64,000 nt of DNA, taken from positions 4,898,001 to 4,962,000 of the forward strand of contig NZ_CP155079.2 of the NCBI RefSeq assembly GCF_039634365.2. The letters are read 5' to 3'. The DNA is from Mucilaginibacter sp. PAMB04168 (GTDB taxonomy: Bacteria; Bacteroidota; Bacteroidia; Sphingobacteriales; Sphingobacteriaceae). The notes under the pieces are model-generated. The model did no database searches. It was given only the letters and a program-made list of their open reading frames with translations, and was not told the origin of the DNA. Position numbers and translations under genes: made by a program. Below, in pieces: positions 1 to 9,017 of the stretch (within the stretch, counting starts at the first letter, position 1; each line of letters begins with the position of its first letter).

Positions 1-353
1 CTGAATAATTTATCGGACTGGCAATAACGGCTTGGGAAAAGGTAAGGCAGCACAGAAGTGTCCATTTGCATAACAGGCACGTTGGTTAACAAATTACCCT
101 CCGTTTGCTTAAACGACGTATCAATAACGGCATTATAGGCAATATTTAACTTGGCCGGCTCGGTAACCTCCACCCGTATAAAACGGTTTTCGGCATGCTG
201 CGGCGTAAGTTCTTCTATTTTATGGTAGGGCTCGATCAAAAATGATTCTTCGAGCACGGCCTGGGCCTGGGTACGCAAGGCATGTATATTGAGAATAAAC
301 GTGGCTGGCGCTAATACGTCATACCCCAATGTTCCCGCTACTCTAAATTTCAT
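1..353 (-). CDS. Transglutaminase-like family protein, N-terminal part (runs off the window)
   Basis: Translating the minus strand from the ATG at 353 gives an open frame to the window edge, starting MKFRVAGTLGYDVLAPATFI and containing LPSRYCQSDK near residue 105. This is the beta-rich N-terminal region of bacterial transglutaminase-like proteins (COG1305 type), whose Cys-His-Asp papain-like domain should lie outside the window. The start codon overlaps the last 11 bases of the upstream Anbu gene, so the two are translationally coupled. In known Anbu operons a transglutaminase-like protein occurs with an alpha-E protein and an ATP-grasp protein; those would be expected further along on this strand, which cannot be seen here. 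Confidence 0.85.
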   Translation of the reverse strand, partial: MKFRVAGTLGYDVLAPATFILNIHALRTQAQAVLEESFLIEPYHKIEELTPQHAENRFIRVEVTEPAKLNIAYNAVIDTSFKQTEGNLLTNVPVMQMDTSVLPYLFPSRYCQSDKLF

Positions 354-1098
354 TATCCGCCTTTACAATATTATTTTCCAGCTTACTAAACGCGGTATCA
401 ATCCATTGGTTTGATATGTTATTCAGCGCATTTTTTAGTTCCTGGTGCCACTGTGCCGACACGCTTTCAAGGTCGGTGCTTTCATAATGATAATCAACCA
501 TATTAAAACTGTCTTTCTGGTACAGCGCCACATCAATTGGAAAATCCACATCGGCAGCGCTAATGCGGGTAGAATCAAAAGATAAAAAGCCCGCTTTAAG
601 CGCTTGCTTCATACTGGTGTCTCCCCTCAGGATGCGATTTAGAATAGCTTTACCTTGCGCAGCGTTGCCAATAATAACGTATGGCGCACCCTGCCCCAGT
701 TCTACCCAGTTACCTTCCGGGTACAGTTGAAACAGCTTGTGTTCTTCATCGTCTTTCATCTGTCCGCCTATGATGGTGTTAAGGTTAAATTTAAACCCGG
801 CCTTCTCTAATGATTCGCGGTCTTCTTCGGCCACCCGTTTCACCTGCTCACCAAAAGCATTTACCACTTTGTACAGCTTATTGTATTGCTGCAGGTTGCT
901 ATCCAGCAATTCGTCAAAATACACAATGGCCTTATCGCGCACCGATCGCAGACCGCTGGTCATGATGAACAGCGAACAGCACTCCTTTTGCAGGGTGGTG
1001 AGTTTCTTTTTGGTGGTTACATCAGTCCCCGAAGTGATGCGGGTATCGGCAATGGCAACCAAGCCTTCTTTTACTTTAATGCCTAGGCAATAAGTCAT
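343..1098 (-). CDS. Anbu, proteasome-type (ancestral beta subunit) peptidase
   Basis: A 251-residue protein of the predicted proteasome-type protease family COG3484 (Anbu), an Ntn-hydrolase related to HslV and 20S beta subunits. The protein begins MTYCLGIKVKEGLVAIADTR: Thr2 would become the N-terminal nucleophile after Met removal, Asp17 (mature numbering) is at the usual place, and lysines 29-31 sit where the catalytic Lys is expected. There is no propeptide, as is normal for Anbu. GNAAQGKAILNRILRG in the C-terminal half is also typical. It overlaps a transglutaminase-like gene by 11 bp, matching the known Anbu operon. Proteolytic activity of Anbu is poorly established in general; family assignment is firm, function is not. 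Confidence 0.9.
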   Translation of the reverse strand: MTYCLGIKVKEGLVAIADTRITSGTDVTTKKKLTTLQKECCSLFIMTSGLRSVRDKAIVYFDELLDSNLQQYNKLYKVVNAFGEQVKRVAEEDRESLEKAGFKFNLNTIIGGQMKDDEEHKLFQLYPEGNWVELGQGAPYVIIGNAAQGKAILNRILRGDTSMKQALKAGFLSFDSTRISAADVDFPIDVALYQKDSFNMVDYHYESTDLESVSAQWHQELKNALNNISNQWIDTAFSKLENNIVKADNEI

Positions 1099-1186
1099 GA
1101 TCAGTTTATTTAATTAGGGCTGTTAAGCACCGCAAAGTAGCTTAAATTCATATGCCAGCAAAGCAAAAAAAGCTCGCAAGTAGTTT

Positions 1187-2467
1187 TCAGTCCTTTAAAC
1201 GCAGGTTGGCATACCTTATAGTTGTGCTGGGTTTTGAGCCGAATATGCTACCTCCCTGCACCTCAATACCAACCGGTGCATCGCCTTTGTCTATTGGAGA
1301 AAAAGTGATAACGTTGGTACCGTTGATGGATGTCCACTTTAAAGATTTGCCTTTTACGGTTTTCAATACTGGTTTTCCCCGCACGGTAACCGGCTCCGAA
1401 AACATCACTTGCACGGTACGATAAGGAGAGCCAAACTTTACTGCTACAATTTTAGGCTGCGCAGTTGTCTCCGGATTCCAAACGCCGTTAAAGGTCCATT
1501 CAGCCGTTATATCAGCCGGCTTAGGTGCGCCGGGTGCCTGGCTCAGGTTGTTGGCATGCCAGGGTTCGTCGCCACCATCTTTATGGCTATTGTAAAAGTA
1601 TGCCCTGCGGCCGTATCTAAACTCTTCGGTTAGTTTAGCGGGCGCATCGTCATCGCGGATGTTGGTAGTGCTGTCAGAAAACCGGCAGCCTATCAGATAA
1701 AATTGTGCATCGCGTGGGTAACGGCCCAGTGAATATTGATGTGCACCCTTGAACGATGAGTTTTTAACAACCAGTTTTTTGCTGGGATCAAGGTCACCAT
1801 CGTGCCAAAGCGCAGCGCGTGTATCAACCTCGTAAAAGGTAGAATTGGTTACATAGCACCAGCCACGGGGGCACAGGTAATCAACGTTGCCCTCAAAATG
1901 GCAGTCGGCATGGTAATAATAGCCGCCGCCTACTGCCCACAGTGCCACGGTATCATTTCCATTGGCAATAAAATCGCAGCCCTTGGTAAGCACAAATGAA
2001 CCACGCCCGTACAGTGCGAATGTATGCCGCCGTTGCGGGTAAGTGTTGGCTATGGTAAGGTTTTCTAAGATAACCCCATCGCCAAAAATATTTAGTACCC
2101 CACGCGATGGCTGCTCCACCCCGGCAGGTATAGAAAACTCAATACGGGTTTGTTTGCGGCTTTCGCCTATCAGTGTTATGTTAGGCCGGTTAATGGTGAG
2201 CTTTTCATTATATACTCCGTTTTTAATATAGATGATAATACGATGCGTAGAGGCATTGGTTATGAATGACAGCGCCTCGGCAATGGTTTTAAAATTGCCT
2301 GAGCCGTCTTTGGCCACTACATAATCGGGCTTAAGGGTATCAATAGTGCTGATGGGCTTAACGGATGCGTTATAAGGTGTAGCACTAATTGCCCATGTTT
2401 TTGAAAAACACAGCAATAGCATCAACAGCAGAAATATGCCAGTATAGCTTTTTATTATCTTGTACAT
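1187..2467 (-). CDS. Secreted pectinesterase-family protein (CE8-like), divergent active site
   Basis: A 426-residue protein with an N-terminal signal peptide (hydrophobic residues 10-27) and a right-handed beta-helix pectin methylesterase domain (about 48-300). It has the entry motif DGSGNFKTIAEAL at 54-66, NGVYNEK at 83-89, NDTV at 171-174, DYL at 196-198 and LGRYP at 247-251. Asp172, Asp196 and Arg249 match the catalytic Asp pair and Arg of plant and bacterial enzymes. The two oxyanion-hole glutamines are not seen: QDT is NDT, and the QAVALR segment reads RRHTFALY. Residues about 330-426 resemble a C-terminal Ig-like domain. It is monocistronic, separated from the upstream PUL by a terminator. 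Pectin de-esterification is likely, but substrate or activity may differ. Confidence 0.85.
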   Translation of the reverse strand: MYKIIKSYTGIFLLLMLLLCFSKTWAISATPYNASVKPISTIDTLKPDYVVAKDGSGNFKTIAEALSFITNASTHRIIIYIKNGVYNEKLTINRPNITLIGESRKQTRIEFSIPAGVEQPSRGVLNIFGDGVILENLTIANTYPQRRHTFALYGRGSFVLTKGCDFIANGNDTVALWAVGGGYYYHADCHFEGNVDYLCPRGWCYVTNSTFYEVDTRAALWHDGDLDPSKKLVVKNSSFKGAHQYSLGRYPRDAQFYLIGCRFSDSTTNIRDDDAPAKLTEEFRYGRRAYFYNSHKDGGDEPWHANNLSQAPGAPKPADITAEWTFNGVWNPETTAQPKIVAVKFGSPYRTVQVMFSEPVTVRGKPVLKTVKGKSLKWTSINGTNVITFSPIDKGDAPVGIEVQGGSIFGSKPSTTIRYANLRLKD

Positions 2468-2823
2468 GAAACAGGCTTATAATGCTGAAAGTTAGGCAAT
2501 AAATTGACTAGCTGTAAGCTTCCTACTAGTCAGAACAGACTGTTTGATGAGATAATATAAAGATATGATAAGATGATACAAACCCCTCAAAAGCGAAGAA
2601 GTGCATTGACCAATCACTGTTTAATGCACCTCTTCAATACTTGTTGTTATTTACTTTAAGCTTAAAGAAGCCTAACACAACTGTTTAGGATTTGTAACAA
2701 CCACACGAAGCTGCCATTACAGTAAGTTTTTACAATACTGATCTAATTGATTTATAATGTTTTTTAAAATAAAAACGCAGCCCTTGCAGGCTGCGCTGTT
2801 GTAAAGCAGAAATAGAAAAAAGA
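2468..2823. other. Intergenic region between pectinesterase and the PUL
   Basis: The stretch holds the PUL terminator (2771-2796) and, on the minus strand, a near-consensus -7 element TATCTTTA (2565-2558; TAnnTTTG with one mismatch), about 90 bp before the pectinesterase start and a plausible promoter for it. No coding frame with convincing composition was seen. Confidence 0.5.
2771..2796 (-). terminator. Rho-independent terminator after GH3 gene
   Basis: CGCAGCC (2776-2782) and GGCTGCG (2789-2795) form a 7-bp GC-rich stem with a 6-nt loop. Read on the minus strand it is followed by a run of five T residues, 28-50 bp beyond the GH3 stop codon, so it ends the PUL transcript. Confidence 0.8.
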
Positions 2824-4995
2824 TTATAAAGTTGCTACTGCGGTAAGCTTAATATCTCTTGATGATGCACCTACCAGTATATTGTAGTTGCCTTTTTCGA
2901 GCATCCAGTTATTGGTTACATCGTTAAAATACTGGAAAGCATCAGCGTTGAGGCTTAGGGTTACCTGCTTTTTCTCCCCGGGCTGCAAAAACACTTTATC
3001 AAATGCTTTCAGCTCCTTTTCGGGTCGGGGTAAAAGGGATTGCTGCTGCTTTACGTAAACCTGTGCAATTTCGGCACCTGCTTTTTTACCCGTGTTGGTA
3101 ACGGTAAAAGTAACGGTAGCCGTGTTGCCCTGTGTTTTAACTTGCAGGCCACTATAAGCAAATGTGGTATAAGATAAGCCGTAGCCAAAAGCAAACTGCG
3201 GTTCAACTTTGTAGGTATCAAAATAACGGTAGCCTACATAAATATCATCATTGTAATACACGTTAACGCCATCCTTACTGGCCGGAAACTCGCCTAATTT
3301 ATGGTCGGGTGCATCGGCCAGGGTTTTAGGGAAGGTCATGGGTAACTTGCCCGACGGATTTGTTTTACCGTAGATAATATTAGCCAATGCCGTACCGCCT
3401 TCCATACCGGGGTACCAGGCCTGAATGATGCCGGGGGCATTTTGCGCCCACTGCGTCATATCAATCGGCCCGCCACCTAATAACACCACTACGGTTTTAG
3501 GGTTAGCTTTTAGTACAGCCTTAATCAGTTCATCCTGACCGAAGGGCATGTTCATGTCGGGCTTGTCGGTATCTTCTGCATCGTAAGCATTGTCTGCCCA
3601 TTTGTTGTAATCGTAACCGTGCGTCCAGCCGCCAACTACAATGGCCACATCAGCTTTGGCAGCTGTATTAGCCGCCTCCTGAATCATGCCGGCATCAGCC
3701 TTGGCGCCACGCTCAATTTTATAGCCCTGTGCGTACGTGATCTTAACACCTTTGGCAGCTTGCTTCTTCAAACCATCCAGCGCGGTAACCTCGTACAAAG
3801 CCTTGATTTGCGAACTGCCGCCACCCAAAGCCTGCGGACGATTGGCATTAAAGCCAATTACAGCGATTGATTTAACTGCAGGTGCCAAGGGCAATATGTT
3901 ATTCTGATTTTTTAACAACACTATACCTTCCTCGGCAATTTTTTGTGCGGTTTGCTGGTGTTCTTTTGTATTGAAAGTTCCTTTTTTGCGCTGCTTGTCA
4001 ATCACATGTGTTTTAATCATCACATATAAAATGCGGCGCACCTTGTCGTTTATTAAGTACTCGGGCGTTTTGCCCGCTTTAACCAAAGCTAATACGGTAT
4101 CGCCTAAAAAGTATTTGCGGTAATCGGGCTTGTCACCTAAGGAAAGATCGGTACCCATTTCAATATCCGTTCCGTTCCATAGGGCCTGCTGTGTATTATG
4201 CACAGCGCCCCAGTCGCTTATTACTATGCCTTTAAAGCCCCATTCCTTTTTCAGGATCTGGTTCATGAGGTAGTTGTTGTGCGTGGCCCACTCGCCGCGT
4301 ACTTTATTGTACGAGCCCATCAGCGTATATACGCCCCCTTCCTGCACAGCGGCCTTAAAACCCGGTAGATAAATCTCCCGTAATGCACGCTCGCTTACTT
4401 CTACATTAATGCTGGTGCGTTTGGCCTCGATATTGTTAAGCGCATAATGTTTTACGCAGGCCGATACACCCTGATCCTGCACACCTTTGATGTAGCCCAC
4501 TGCCAGGCGCGAAATAAGGTATGGATCCTCGCTCTGGTACTCAAAATTACGGCCGTTTAACGGCGAGCGAATAATGTTAATGCCAGGGCCTAAAATTACA
4601 TCCTTGCCCCGATAGTTAGCCTCGGCTCCGAGCACCGAACCAAAAGCATAGCCCAGTTTAGGGTTCCAGGTGGCGGCTAAACAAACACCGGTTGGCAGGT
4701 AGGTACTGGCATCGGCAATACCCATACTGTCTTTATAAGTACGGCCATGCTCCAGCCTTACGCCATGCGGACCATCAGACATTACAAACTCGGGGATGCC
4801 CAGCCTTGGTACGCCGCCCGAGGTAAACGATGAGCTGCCATGTATCATGCTTACCTTTTCGGGCAAAGTCATTTGCTTGAGCAGGGCATCAGCTTGTTTA
4901 AAAACCTCAGCATCGGTTTGAGCAAAAGCGCCGGCCTGCTGCAGCAATAGCGCCAGCAGTGCCGAGCCTTTGTAAATTAATTTAGTCAGTTTCAT
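2824..4995 (-). CDS. GH3 beta-glucosidase, periplasmic or secreted
   Basis: A 723-residue glycoside hydrolase family 3 enzyme with a signal peptide (1-26, ending AFAQ). It has the N-terminal barrel (about 30-340) with SDGPHGVR at 73-80 and KHYALNN at 182-188, and the nucleophile Asp261 in VISDWGAVHNT. The alpha/beta sandwich domain follows (about 365-590), and a fibronectin-III-like C-terminal domain (about 640-715) is typical of beta-glucosidases. It should release glucose from the non-reducing ends of beta-gluco-oligosaccharides. It is the last gene of the SusC-SusD-lipoprotein-GH16-GH3 operon, 41 bp after GH16. Next to a GH16 endo-enzyme, its most likely substrates are beta-1,3-gluco-oligosaccharides; that choice is inference. 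Confidence 0.93.
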   Translation of the reverse strand: MKLTKLIYKGSALLALLLQQAGAFAQTDAEVFKQADALLKQMTLPEKVSMIHGSSSFTSGGVPRLGIPEFVMSDGPHGVRLEHGRTYKDSMGIADASTYLPTGVCLAATWNPKLGYAFGSVLGAEANYRGKDVILGPGINIIRSPLNGRNFEYQSEDPYLISRLAVGYIKGVQDQGVSACVKHYALNNIEAKRTSINVEVSERALREIYLPGFKAAVQEGGVYTLMGSYNKVRGEWATHNNYLMNQILKKEWGFKGIVISDWGAVHNTQQALWNGTDIEMGTDLSLGDKPDYRKYFLGDTVLALVKAGKTPEYLINDKVRRILYVMIKTHVIDKQRKKGTFNTKEHQQTAQKIAEEGIVLLKNQNNILPLAPAVKSIAVIGFNANRPQALGGGSSQIKALYEVTALDGLKKQAAKGVKITYAQGYKIERGAKADAGMIQEAANTAAKADVAIVVGGWTHGYDYNKWADNAYDAEDTDKPDMNMPFGQDELIKAVLKANPKTVVVLLGGGPIDMTQWAQNAPGIIQAWYPGMEGGTALANIIYGKTNPSGKLPMTFPKTLADAPDHKLGEFPASKDGVNVYYNDDIYVGYRYFDTYKVEPQFAFGYGLSYTTFAYSGLQVKTQGNTATVTFTVTNTGKKAGAEIAQVYVKQQQSLLPRPEKELKAFDKVFLQPGEKKQVTLSLNADAFQYFNDVTNNWMLEKGNYNILVGASSRDIKLTAVATL

Positions 4996-5036
4996 TAATA
5001 GATTATAGTATCAATAGTTAAGAAAGAAGACAAGAT

Positions 5037-5930
5037 TTATTTGTCGATCATTTTATAAACGCGCACATAATCTACCTCCATGGCTTTCGGGAAAACGCTT
5101 TCATCAACACCTTGCGCACCACCCCAGTTACCCCCTACGGCTACGTTTAACAACAAGTGGAACTTTTTATCGAAAGGCCAGGTAGCGTAACCTTTGCCAT
5201 CGTTTACAAACTCAAATATCTTTTGGTCGTCAATGTATCCGCGTACGGCATAGGGCGTCCAGTCTACCCGGTAAATATGAAAAGCATCAAAAGCATCAAC
5301 AATTTTTTTAGCATCGCCTTTTTGAGTGCCTATTGCACCGTTATAAGCCTCGGTATGCACAGTGATGTGTACATTAGTAGGGTCATAACCCACGTGTTCC
5401 ATAATATCAATCTCACCCGATTTTGGCCATTGCCCATAAGCAAAGTCAGTAGGCAGCATCCATATAGCCGGCCACGTACCCCGACCTGAAGGCAATTTAG
5501 CTTTAATTTCGAACCGGCCGTATAAAAAATCGCCTTTACCTTTAGTTACCAGGCGGGCAGAACTATAAGCATTGGTACCAGAAGTTTCTTTGCGGGCAGT
5601 TATGGTTAATACGCCGTTAGATATACTGGCATTACTGGAGCTGTTGGTATAATTTTGCAGCTCGTTGTTACCCCAGCCTGTACCGCCCAAATCGTAACCC
5701 CATTTTGTACCATCGGGCACACCGCTGGTGGTAAACTCATCGGCCCAAACGGGTGTGGTTTCAAATGCCCAGCCTTTGTCGGTAGGCGGACCAGTTACTA
5801 CTGGCGCAGGATCAGGCGGAAGGGGCTTTAAATCTTCTTTACCCGAGCAAGACATTAGCATGCCTGCCATGATAATCTTTCCAATAATCAAGGTATACAT
5901 TTTGGAATTTTTTGTTGTACTGAAATTCAT
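5037..5930 (-). CDS. GH16 endo-beta-glucanase lipoprotein (laminarinase-like)
   Basis: A 297-residue lipoprotein with lipobox LMSC, Cys28. A proline-rich linker (36-50) leads to a GH16 beta-jelly-roll (about 60-295). The catalytic signature GEIDIMEHVG is complete: Glu173 nucleophile, Asp175, Glu178 acid/base, with the extra residue (beta-bulge type) found in laminarinases and lichenases. WPAIWML (153-159) is also conserved. Translation could instead start at Met11, which gives a shorter and more typical lipoprotein signal. The enzyme probably sits on the cell surface and cuts beta-1,3 or mixed-linkage glucan, feeding the SusC/SusD transporter and the downstream GH3. Substrate is inferred from family and operon. 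Confidence 0.93.
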   Translation of the reverse strand: MNFSTTKNSKMYTLIIGKIIMAGMLMSCSGKEDLKPLPPDPAPVVTGPPTDKGWAFETTPVWADEFTTSGVPDGTKWGYDLGGTGWGNNELQNYTNSSSNASISNGVLTITARKETSGTNAYSSARLVTKGKGDFLYGRFEIKAKLPSGRGTWPAIWMLPTDFAYGQWPKSGEIDIMEHVGYDPTNVHITVHTEAYNGAIGTQKGDAKKIVDAFDAFHIYRVDWTPYAVRGYIDDQKIFEFVNDGKGYATWPFDKKFHLLLNVAVGGNWGGAQGVDESVFPKAMEVDYVRVYKMIDK

Positions 5931-5980
5931 ATGGTATCTTTTTCTTCACAAATCAAATAGCCGCCACCGGCGCCATAATT

Positions 5981-6005
5981 AGGCCGCAGCTTGAGGCTGC
6001 GGCCT
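5981..6005 (-). terminator. Intra-operon GC-rich hairpin between surface lipoprotein and GH16
   Basis: AGGCCGCAGC (5981-5990) and its exact complement (5996-6005) form a 10-bp stem with a 5-nt loop in the 85-bp gap between the PKD lipoprotein stop and the GH16 start. There is no good T-run after it on the minus strand. It may be a partial terminator or an mRNA stabiliser that makes the upstream SusC/SusD/lipoprotein part more abundant than the enzyme part. Confidence 0.5.
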
Positions 6006-6015
6006 GTAAATCATT

Positions 6016-7398
6016 TTATAGCAGTTGTATGCTGCCTACATAAAATATGCCCGGTACCTGGTGGCCTTCGCCGCCTAATTGTAATACAATCTGGTCATAC
6101 AAAGTATTGCTGGCCACACCCGAGAAATCAAATTCAAGCTCAACCCACTCATTAAATTTGGTTACCTGCTTAACCACTTCGGTTTGGGTTTGCCACGCAT
6201 TGCCACCCATCAATGAGTTTTGTAGTTTTAAGGCTACCTGTGGTTTTAATGTGCCGGTATAATTGTTGAGGCTTGGGAAGAACACTTTAACCCTAAACTT
6301 GTTGCGGGTAGTTAAATCGAAACGGTAATCGAAGGTATACTGCAGGTTACCGTACTGGTTAGCATCGCCGGTTAAGCGCTCATAATAAGCTACTTTGGCT
6401 GCGGTATTAAGTCCTTTAGGTACCGGATTGCTAAAGTTGGGCTGAAACACTATACCATCAGCCTTCCAGTTGATGGGTTTTATGCCATCAAATTTATCTA
6501 CAATATCTGCAGCTTTTAACGGCTTTTGTATTACCGGACGCACGAACCCTTTGCGGATCAGCTTCAGGTACCAGGCATTGGCAGCGTTAGCTTTATCGCC
6601 AACTTTCAACCACATTTCATCATCAGATATGGATAGGATCTGATATTTGGAAACACCGGTGTAATAGGCTATAAATCCGTTAGTAATGGTCAGGAACTTT
6701 TTAGTTCCTTCATCTGTAATAATCCAACTCATGTTTGCTGGCGGCGTGTAATTCAGCGTTACATCGGCACCGGCAGCGCCACCTAAACCGGCTGCATTAG
6801 CGCCGTTAACAAAGGTGTTGCCATTATTTGCATAAGTATATTTCAGGTTATTAGCCAGCGTAAAGGTCATCTCGTCGTCGTAAAAGCCTTCAGAGGCTTT
6901 TTCATTTGGGCCAGCCTGGTACCACTCCGGAAAATCGGACGTGGCCGGACCAACACCCAAATGACCAGTTGAGACTTTATCAATAACCCAGGTTTTACCT
7001 GCTGTATTGTTGGCTCCACCGGTTAAGGAATTGAAGTCGGGCCGGTTAAGCATATCATACCGTGAGTTGGCTATGCGCACGGTTTGTGTGCTGGATACAT
7101 AGCCACCGCTGGTTAATATCGTTAACTTAACGGTGTACTCTCCGGCCAGGGCGAACGATCCGTTGATTTCCTCACCCGAACCGGTTTGGCCGTTACCCAG
7201 GTCCCAAACTGCTTTGGTTACCGGGCCCGAAAGATTTTTAAAAGTGATGATGTTAGCATTTGCGGCTGTTGGCGTGGCCGAAAACTTAACCTGATCGCTG
7301 GTAGGCGCGCTACCTAGTTCCGGGTCGTCAACCTTACACCCCATCCAGGTAAGTACCATAAGCAGTACTGCGGCCGATTTCAATAAATATGTCTTCAT
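6016..7398 (-). CDS. PKD-domain surface glycan-binding lipoprotein
   Basis: A 460-residue lipoprotein (lipobox MGC, Cys21) in the third position of the PUL, 37 bp after SusD. Residues about 38-110 form a PKD domain (AVWDLGNGQTGSGEEIN, GEYTVKLTI). The middle part (about 130-285) has no recognised fold. The C-terminal part (about 300-460) is beta-rich and looks like a carbohydrate-binding jelly roll with many aromatic residues. This is the usual place and shape of a SusE/SusF-like surface glycan-binding protein. No catalytic motif is visible. Binding of beta-glucan is inferred from the neighbouring GH16 and GH3. Confidence 0.8.
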   Translation of the reverse strand: MKTYLLKSAAVLLMVLTWMGCKVDDPELGSAPTSDQVKFSATPTAANANIITFKNLSGPVTKAVWDLGNGQTGSGEEINGSFALAGEYTVKLTILTSGGYVSSTQTVRIANSRYDMLNRPDFNSLTGGANNTAGKTWVIDKVSTGHLGVGPATSDFPEWYQAGPNEKASEGFYDDEMTFTLANNLKYTYANNGNTFVNGANAAGLGGAAGADVTLNYTPPANMSWIITDEGTKKFLTITNGFIAYYTGVSKYQILSISDDEMWLKVGDKANAANAWYLKLIRKGFVRPVIQKPLKAADIVDKFDGIKPINWKADGIVFQPNFSNPVPKGLNTAAKVAYYERLTGDANQYGNLQYTFDYRFDLTTRNKFRVKVFFPSLNNYTGTLKPQVALKLQNSLMGGNAWQTQTEVVKQVTKFNEWVELEFDFSGVASNTLYDQIVLQLGGEGHQVPGIFYVGSIQLL

Positions 7399-7435
7399 TG
7401 TTCTTGTCTTATATTAAAAGTTCAAAAAACTGATC

Positions 7436-9007
7436 TTAAAAATTGGGTTTTAATACCGGGCACAAATCGCGCTCGCTTTGCGGTATTGGGAATAAACCGC
7501 GGGTGGATTGGTTAAACGTCACGTTAAAGTCAACCTGATCGCCAACATAGCCTGGTCCTCTTTGCCCTTGTATAGTAATAGCTGCATTTGCCACGGCAAG
7601 GCCCTGACGCAACAGATCCCAGTATCGGATACCTTCTAAAGCCAGCTCTGCACGGCGCTCCTGGTAAATATTGGCAAGTGTTGCGGGTTTACTACCCAAG
7701 CCTACACGGGCACGCACACGGGTTAAATAATTTTGTGCTTGGCTGCCACCGGTAACTACATCAAGCTCTGCAGCCATCAGCAACACATCCGAAAAACGGA
7801 TAGAGCGGTAGTTGTTACCCCAGTTAAGCTCGGTTTGGCCTGATGTTGGGCGGTAATCAGCAGTAGTTGTATATTTTTTGCTGAAAAAGCCTGTATGCTG
7901 GTAACCGGTAGTTAAAGTGCCCGTTAAATCTGTCGCCGTATTCAAAATAGTTGCATCCCTGCGCGGATCATTAGCTTCGTAAGCGTTGTACAGCTGCTGT
8001 GTTACCGGTGCAAAGCTCCAGCCAGTAGTATAAACCGGATCGCCGCTTACGCGCGGGCCTTCCATTTGCGGCTGCATGTTGCCTTCGCCACCTTGTATGT
8101 AATTCCAATCAAACCACGGGTTATCATTTGAGTACGAAATCTCCCAAACCGACTCTTTGCTGAACTCATTGGCTTTGGTGAAGTTATCAGCATAATTGCC
8201 CAGTAAATCATGGCCACTGTTGTTGATGAGGTCTTGCAATTGGGTTAAAACATACGAACCATTTACAGCAACCGAACCAGCCTGCAATTCACCGTTGTAA
8301 ACACCTTTATAGAACAGGTATACACGGCCCAGCAGGCCTTGCGCCGACCAGCGTGTAGCATGCGCTTTGCTGGTACGCAAGTCCGATTTATCTAATACTG
8401 GTATAGCTTCAACCAAATCTTTGGCAATCTGATTAAACGTTGCCGATGGTGCTGCTTGCTCCGTACAATACTCACCTGGTTGTTGTGGCGTTAATATAAG
8501 CGGAATATTACCGAACCACTTAGCCAAATCAAAATAAAAGAAAGCGCGTAAAAATTTGCACTCGGCAGCTATTTTGGCTTTAGCAGCATCGGCCATAGGT
8601 ATATTAGGCAGCTTTTGCAGCAACAGGTTAGCCCGGTAAATACCTGTATAATGGTTACCCCAATATACGCGGGTAAGCGAGTTGGTAGTTAAAATTTTCT
8701 GCTGATCAATTTGGATCATATCAGGCGAATCTGACCGGCTGGCCCCGCCTGCATAAGCATCGTCTGATGCAATGTCGGCCATCATAGGATCGGGGCTAAA
8801 GCCGCCGCCACCTGCGTTAGTATGCCATTGCAGCGCATCATAAACACTGTTAAGCGCTTCGTTAGCGTCCTTTTCTGTTTTATAAAAATTTTGCTCTACC
8901 CGGTTATCTAAAGGGCTTAGCTCTAAAAATTTCTTACAGCCGGTTTGACTTAGTGTTAGTAAGCCGGCTAATATGATGGAGGTTGTATATTTATTCAAGT
9001 TCTTCAT
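7436..9007 (-). CDS. SusD/RagB-family nutrient-binding lipoprotein
   Basis: A 523-residue outer-membrane lipoprotein: lipobox with Cys24 in SQTGCKKFLELSPLD, the typical SusD start. It has TPR-like helices with FLRAFFYFDLAKWFGNIPLI (about 150-170) and the C-terminal RRAELALEGIRYWDLLRQG motif of RagB/SusD proteins. It lies 10 bp downstream of the SusC gene and should form the lid of the SusC transporter, capturing oligosaccharides at the surface. It belongs to the GH16/GH3 PUL. Confidence 0.95.
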   Translation of the reverse strand: MKNLNKYTTSIILAGLLTLSQTGCKKFLELSPLDNRVEQNFYKTEKDANEALNSVYDALQWHTNAGGGGFSPDPMMADIASDDAYAGGASRSDSPDMIQIDQQKILTTNSLTRVYWGNHYTGIYRANLLLQKLPNIPMADAAKAKIAAECKFLRAFFYFDLAKWFGNIPLILTPQQPGEYCTEQAAPSATFNQIAKDLVEAIPVLDKSDLRTSKAHATRWSAQGLLGRVYLFYKGVYNGELQAGSVAVNGSYVLTQLQDLINNSGHDLLGNYADNFTKANEFSKESVWEISYSNDNPWFDWNYIQGGEGNMQPQMEGPRVSGDPVYTTGWSFAPVTQQLYNAYEANDPRRDATILNTATDLTGTLTTGYQHTGFFSKKYTTTADYRPTSGQTELNWGNNYRSIRFSDVLLMAAELDVVTGGSQAQNYLTRVRARVGLGSKPATLANIYQERRAELALEGIRYWDLLRQGLAVANAAITIQGQRGPGYVGDQVDFNVTFNQSTRGLFPIPQSERDLCPVLKPNF

Positions 9008-9017
9008 TATTCAGCAA

